From UBA10427 sp003500135 (GTDB lineage: Bacteria > Bacteroidota > Bacteroidia > Cytophagales > Cyclobacteriaceae), in NCBI GenBank assembly GCA_963966275.1, contig CAWZYQ010000151.1, positions 1-9,467 on the forward strand: DNA of 9,467 bases, read 5' to 3'. Position 1 is the first letter of the stretch, and the number at the start of each line of letters is the position of its first letter. A model generated the notes under the pieces. It was not told where the DNA came from. It saw only the letters and a list, made by a program, of their open reading frames with translations, and did no database searches. Made by a program: the position numbers and the translations under genes. Below are positions 6,858 through 9,467 of this stretch, one piece after another.

Positions 6858-7718
6858 TTATATACCATGTTTGTTCATCAATTTTGACTTTTCTTTATTG
6901 TCATAAAAGTGATTAAAAAATTTAGATTCATATAAATAATTTAGCGCAGACTTATTAAACTTTAGTTTTTTGAAATTTCGATAGGCATCGTAATAAGGTT
7001 TTGTTTTTGCTTCATTGGATGTCTTTACAAGATGAATTTTATTTTCATTAACTGATAAAGCACTAGATATTACTTTCAACCCAACTTCATCATAATCTTC
7101 GAGTCTAAAAATGTATGCATTAAATTTCCCATTAGAAATGACATTAAACTTATTGATCCGGTCAAAAGAATAATCGTAAATGTTAATTTTAGTAATCTCT
7201 TTAAATTCATAGTCATACCAATCTAAATAATTATTAAAATCAACTTGATTAACAAGGTAACTTTGCCATTGAATAGTGTCATTTATATTTGTAATATATT
7301 TTTCTTGAATTAATCTTTCATAGTCAGAAAAAATAAATGAAACTTCTCTTGAATAAGGCTCTCTTGTGATGTTTACAATAATAACTTCTTTTGCTTTTTT
7401 GATTGCCTTTAAGATTTCATCTTTTAATTCCTTGTGATAATTAAAATTATGCCAATCTCGTATTTTCTCTAATCCAACTTCTGTCAAATAATGTACATGC
7501 CATACCTTTAGGTACGGAAAGTTCTTTCTGATTGTTGAATAGGTATTAAATGAACCTACTCTTCCTTGAGAATATACAAGAATGATTTTATTTCTAAACT
7601 TCAAATAATGTCTGAAATTTTTAAGATAATGAAGTAGGTTCCAAATTCTATTTTTATTTGTTAATAAAACTGCCATTAAATTCAGTTTATATTTATAATA
7701 AAGATTAGAAAATTGCAT
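6858..7718 (-). CDS. Sulfotransferase-like putative capsular polysaccharide synthesis protein
   Basis: This 286-residue protein has a P-loop-like motif, ILVYSQGRVGSFNTYS (46-61), in the place where sulfotransferases bind the PAPS 5'-phosphosulfate. HVHYLT (74-79), VNITREPYSREVS (115-127) and LDWYDYEFKEI (165-175) follow. This order resembles the 'putative capsular polysaccharide synthesis' family (recalled as the NKWYS Pfam family), which is related to sulfotransferases; I recognise it from its style and not from a search. The TREPYSREVS segment could be the 3'-phosphate-binding site, with Arg119 and Ser127. If so, it would sulfate a sugar of the exported glycan, although activity for this family is not well established. 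It lies one base after the wzt stop and abuts the GT4 gene, so it is firmly inside the operon. The gene is very AT-rich (18 G or C in 7081-7140). It is distinct in sequence from the broken sulfotransferase at 2091-2857. Confidence 0.72.
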   Translation of the reverse strand: MQFSNLYYKYKLNLMAVLLTNKNRIWNLLHYLKNFRHYLKFRNKIILVYSQGRVGSFNTYSTIRKNFPYLKVWHVHYLTEVGLEKIRDWHNFNYHKELKDEILKAIKKAKEVIIVNITREPYSREVSFIFSDYERLIQEKYITNINDTIQWQSYLVNQVDFNNYLDWYDYEFKEITKINIYDYSFDRINKFNVISNGKFNAYIFRLEDYDEVGLKVISSALSVNENKIHLVKTSNEAKTKPYYDAYRNFKKLKFNKSALNYLYESKFFNHFYDNKEKSKLMNKHGI

Positions 7719-7719
7719 A

Positions 7720-9000
7720 TTACTTTATTTCCCAGGTATGTTTAACGAGAATTTTATCTTTTTGCATTGGCAGTTTACCTGAACCAAAAAAATCACCATC
7801 GTTGATTAAGAGCTTATACGTGTACTCAATTTCATCTGCTAAACCTTTTTCAGTAAATGAATGCAAATGGATGAAATATATACCACTCGTTAATGGGAAT
7901 TTAGGTATAATACAATTTACGTTATGAACACCGCTATTAAAACTAAAATACTTACTACTATGGTAATTATTGCAAGTGAATACATTTTCACCTAGTTCAT
8001 TTGCGATTTGGATACGAATAATTACGTTATTAAGATTGGCTCTTGCCTCAAGTTTCACCCTAATAATTACATCCATTCCCGAAACAATACTGGTTAGAGG
8101 TTTTCTATGAACATCTAAGATTTCTAAGTCTTGAAACATTATTATACCATTACCTTTCCTATCTTTTCTATCGAATAGAGGAGCCCGAAAAACCAAGTCC
8201 TTGTTTCTTTGCAAATAATGGCGAACTGTTGAGTCAGTGTCACCATTAATTTTTAGATTACCATTTTCAAGAAGAAGAACTCTTCCGCAAAGTTTTTGTA
8301 CACTCGCCATATTATGACTTACAAACAGTACGGTCCTGCCTCCACCGGAACTGATGTCCTGCATTTTACCTATCGCCTTCTTTTGAAATTCAGCATCTCC
8401 CACTGCCAATACCTCATCCACAATCAATATCTCCGGCTCCAGGAAGGCGGCAACAGCAAATCCCAGACGTACCTTCATCCCTGAGCTGTAACGCTTTACC
8501 GGTGTGTCGGCATATTTGGCGCAGCCGGCAAAGTCCACGATCTCGTCGAACTTCTGGTCAATTTCCCTCCGGGTCATGCCCAGGATCGTACCATTCAGGT
8601 AGACATTCTCCCTGCCCGTCATTTCGGGGTGCATGCCGGTGCCCACTTCCAATAAAGAGGCTACCCTACCCTTCGCCATGATACGGCCTGTGGTGGGGGC
8701 GGTAATGCGGGAGATGATCTTTAAAAGGGTGCTCTTGCCGGCGCCGTTCTTGCCAATGATGCCCAGCACTTCGCCCTTCTTTACCTCAAAATTGATATCG
8801 GCCAGGGCATTGACATATTCGCCCTTCTGTGCTTTTTGGGTTCGGTCGTTGACGTGCCCCACCTTGGAAAAGGGGTCTTCCTTCCCTCGCATTTTTGCCC
8901 ACCAACGATTCAGGTCATGGGAAATGGTTCCCGTTCCTACTTCACCCAGGCGGTAGACCTTTGACAAATTCTCTACTTTAAGTACTGTGTTGTTGCTCAT
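7720..9000 (-). CDS. wzt: Wzt-type ABC transporter ATPase with C-terminal carbohydrate-binding domain
   Basis: This ATPase energises export of a finished polysaccharide through a Wzm-type permease. Counting from ATG 9000 (426 residues), the N-terminal domain has Walker A GKNGAGKST (83-91), the ABC signature YSSGM (171-175), Walker B ILIVDE (191-196) and the H-loop SHN (228-230). The segment VGTGTISHDLNRWW (21-34) is an N-terminal insertion that I recall from Bacteroidota Wzt homologues. From about residue 270 a Wzt_C-like beta-sandwich follows, ending with DGDFFGSGK (401-409). In characterised Wzt proteins this tail recognises the modified non-reducing end of the glycan. An upstream in-frame ATG at 9021 would add seven residues encoded by the tandem repeat. 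I chose 9000 because MSNNTVLKVENLSK matches how such proteins usually begin. The ATPase half is GC-rich and the tail AT-rich, suggesting a swapped tail. No permease gene is in the window. Confidence 0.93.
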   Translation of the reverse strand: MSNNTVLKVENLSKVYRLGEVGTGTISHDLNRWWAKMRGKEDPFSKVGHVNDRTQKAQKGEYVNALADINFEVKKGEVLGIIGKNGAGKSTLLKIISRITAPTTGRIMAKGRVASLLEVGTGMHPEMTGRENVYLNGTILGMTRREIDQKFDEIVDFAGCAKYADTPVKRYSSGMKVRLGFAVAAFLEPEILIVDEVLAVGDAEFQKKAIGKMQDISSGGGRTVLFVSHNMASVQKLCGRVLLLENGNLKINGDTDSTVRHYLQRNKDLVFRAPLFDRKDRKGNGIIMFQDLEILDVHRKPLTSIVSGMDVIIRVKLEARANLNNVIIRIQIANELGENVFTCNNYHSSKYFSFNSGVHNVNCIIPKFPLTSGIYFIHLHSFTEKGLADEIEYTYKLLINDGDFFGSGKLPMQKDKILVKHTWEIK

Positions 9001-9086
9001 GTTTCTTGGTTCATGGTTCATGGCTCATGGCTCATGGTTTATGGCTCGTGGTTCATGGTTCATGGTTTATGGCTCATGGCTCATGG
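8996..9086. repeat. Tandem heptamer array, consensus YTCATGG, about 13 units
   Basis: Twelve contiguous seven-base units span 9003-9086. Seen on the plus strand, they are mainly TTCATGG or CTCATGG, with variants TTTATGG (twice), CTCGTGG and TTCTTGG. A thirteenth, degenerate unit, CTCATGT (8996-9002), contains the complement of the wzt start codon. On the minus strand each intact unit reads CCATGAR, so the array supplies a series of ATG codons, each overlapping a TGA, in all three frames just before wzt. It fills the whole space between the four-helix-bundle gene and wzt apart from nine bases. It has no dyad symmetry of a terminator and no CRISPR-like spacers. Unit number is likely to vary by replication slippage. 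Confidence 0.93.
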
Positions 9087-9095
9087 CCAATGAAC

Positions 9096-9467
9096 CTATA
9101 TCTTCTCTTTGATTGATTTTATTAATGCATTGATCATTTTGGCAAGCGCTAATCCTTCGCTCTCAACATTATCCAATACTTCCTTATTGATCCATCCTTT
9201 TTGATAAAAAATGGTCATGATTGATATCGTTTCATAAAGTGAGCCTCTTGCAATGTAAAGGAATTGTATGAATTCTTTTTTAGAATATCTGCCTTTGCCT
9301 TCGGCTATGTTAGATGAGACAGATGTTGCTGCAGACTCAGCCTGTTCTAATAGCCGATAATGTTTTCTATCTGAAGTATTATCTTCAACTGCGGTTATCA
9401 CCATTTCAGCGAAGTCAATAGCTTTCTGCCAAATGGTTAACTCCTTAAAATTTAATTCTTTAGCATT
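9096..9467 (-). CDS. Four-helix-bundle protein (S23/IVP-like), N-terminus outside the window
   Basis: The reading frame is open to the right edge: 124 codons are visible and end at TAG 9098-9096. An internal ATG at 9404 might be taken for the start, but 21 more codons upstream encode FKELTIWQKAIDFAEM. That is the characteristic first helix of this family (xLxVWQKAxDLA), so the true start is at or just beyond base 9467. The central SSNIAEGKGRYSKKEFIQFL and the following ARGSLYE segment are the strongest family signature. Relatives are encoded in 23S rRNA intervening sequences of some bacteria and as free-standing genes in Bacteroidota, often near surface-polysaccharide genes. Their function is not known; a small helical oligomer, possibly nucleic-acid-binding, is the usual suggestion. 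The surroundings here are not rRNA. Whether it is cotranscribed with wzt across the heptamer array is unclear. Confidence 0.88.
   Translation of the reverse strand, partial: NAKELNFKELTIWQKAIDFAEMVITAVEDNTSDRKHYRLLEQAESAATSVSSNIAEGKGRYSKKEFIQFLYIARGSLYETISIMTIFYQKGWINKEVLDNVESEGLALAKMINALIKSIKEKI

Noticed and set aside
8633..8956. Open frame of 107 codons on the plus strand
   Set aside because: It is the antisense shadow of the GC-rich wzt ATPase domain, with no family features of its own.
8996..9086. CRISPR array or terminator in the repeat stretch
   Set aside because: The units are seven bases, directly tandem and without spacers, and there is no hairpin followed by a T run.
9096..9467. 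Part of a 23S rRNA intervening sequence
   Set aside because: The protein family occurs in such elements, but no rRNA sequence flanks it here; the neighbour is wzt.

Overview
The window looks like part of a cell-surface polysaccharide (O-antigen or capsule type) locus from a member of the Bacteroidota. The clues are the low and uneven GC content, absent or weak Shine-Dalgarno sequences, a four-helix-bundle (S23/IVP-type) gene next to a Wzt-type ABC ATPase, and one candidate promoter of the Bacteroidota TTTG / TAnnTTTG type. This placement is inferred from gene content and style. No rRNA or other taxonomic marker is present.

Every supported gene is on the minus strand, so transcription runs from high to low coordinates. 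In that order they are: a four-helix-bundle gene entering from the right edge (9467-9096); a tandem heptamer array (9086-8996) that runs into the start codon of the next gene; wzt, with a C-terminal carbohydrate-binding tail (9000-7720); a sulfotransferase-like capsular polysaccharide protein (7718-6858); a GT4 glycosyltransferase (6857-5691); three GT2 glycosyltransferases (5713-4700, 4690-3860, 3881-2880); a PAPS-type sulfotransferase broken by a one-base frameshift (2857-2091); a fourth GT2 (2116-1211); a hexapeptide-repeat acyltransferase (1113-373); and an FkbM-type methyltransferase cut by the left edge (372-1). From wzt to the fourth GT2 the genes abut, overlap by 22-26 bases or lie at most 22 bases apart, so they are probably one operon. 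The only real gap is 97 bases upstream of the acyltransferase, and it holds a candidate promoter.

A working model is as follows. Five glycosyltransferases build the repeat unit at the cytoplasmic face. An acyltransferase, a methyltransferase and one or two sulfotransferases decorate it or cap its end. The Wzt ATPase, with a permease not seen here, exports the finished glycan, and its tail domain recognises an end structure. A sulfated, acylated and possibly methylated glycan is therefore plausible, but the chemistry is inferred from family membership.

The most notable points are the heptamer array containing the wzt start codon, the single-base lesion in the sulfotransferase, and the strong compositional mosaic. 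In that mosaic the GC-rich wzt ATPase domain is joined to an AT-rich tail, and a GC-rich acyltransferase sits among AT-rich neighbours. I found no convincing evidence of a wholly new system.
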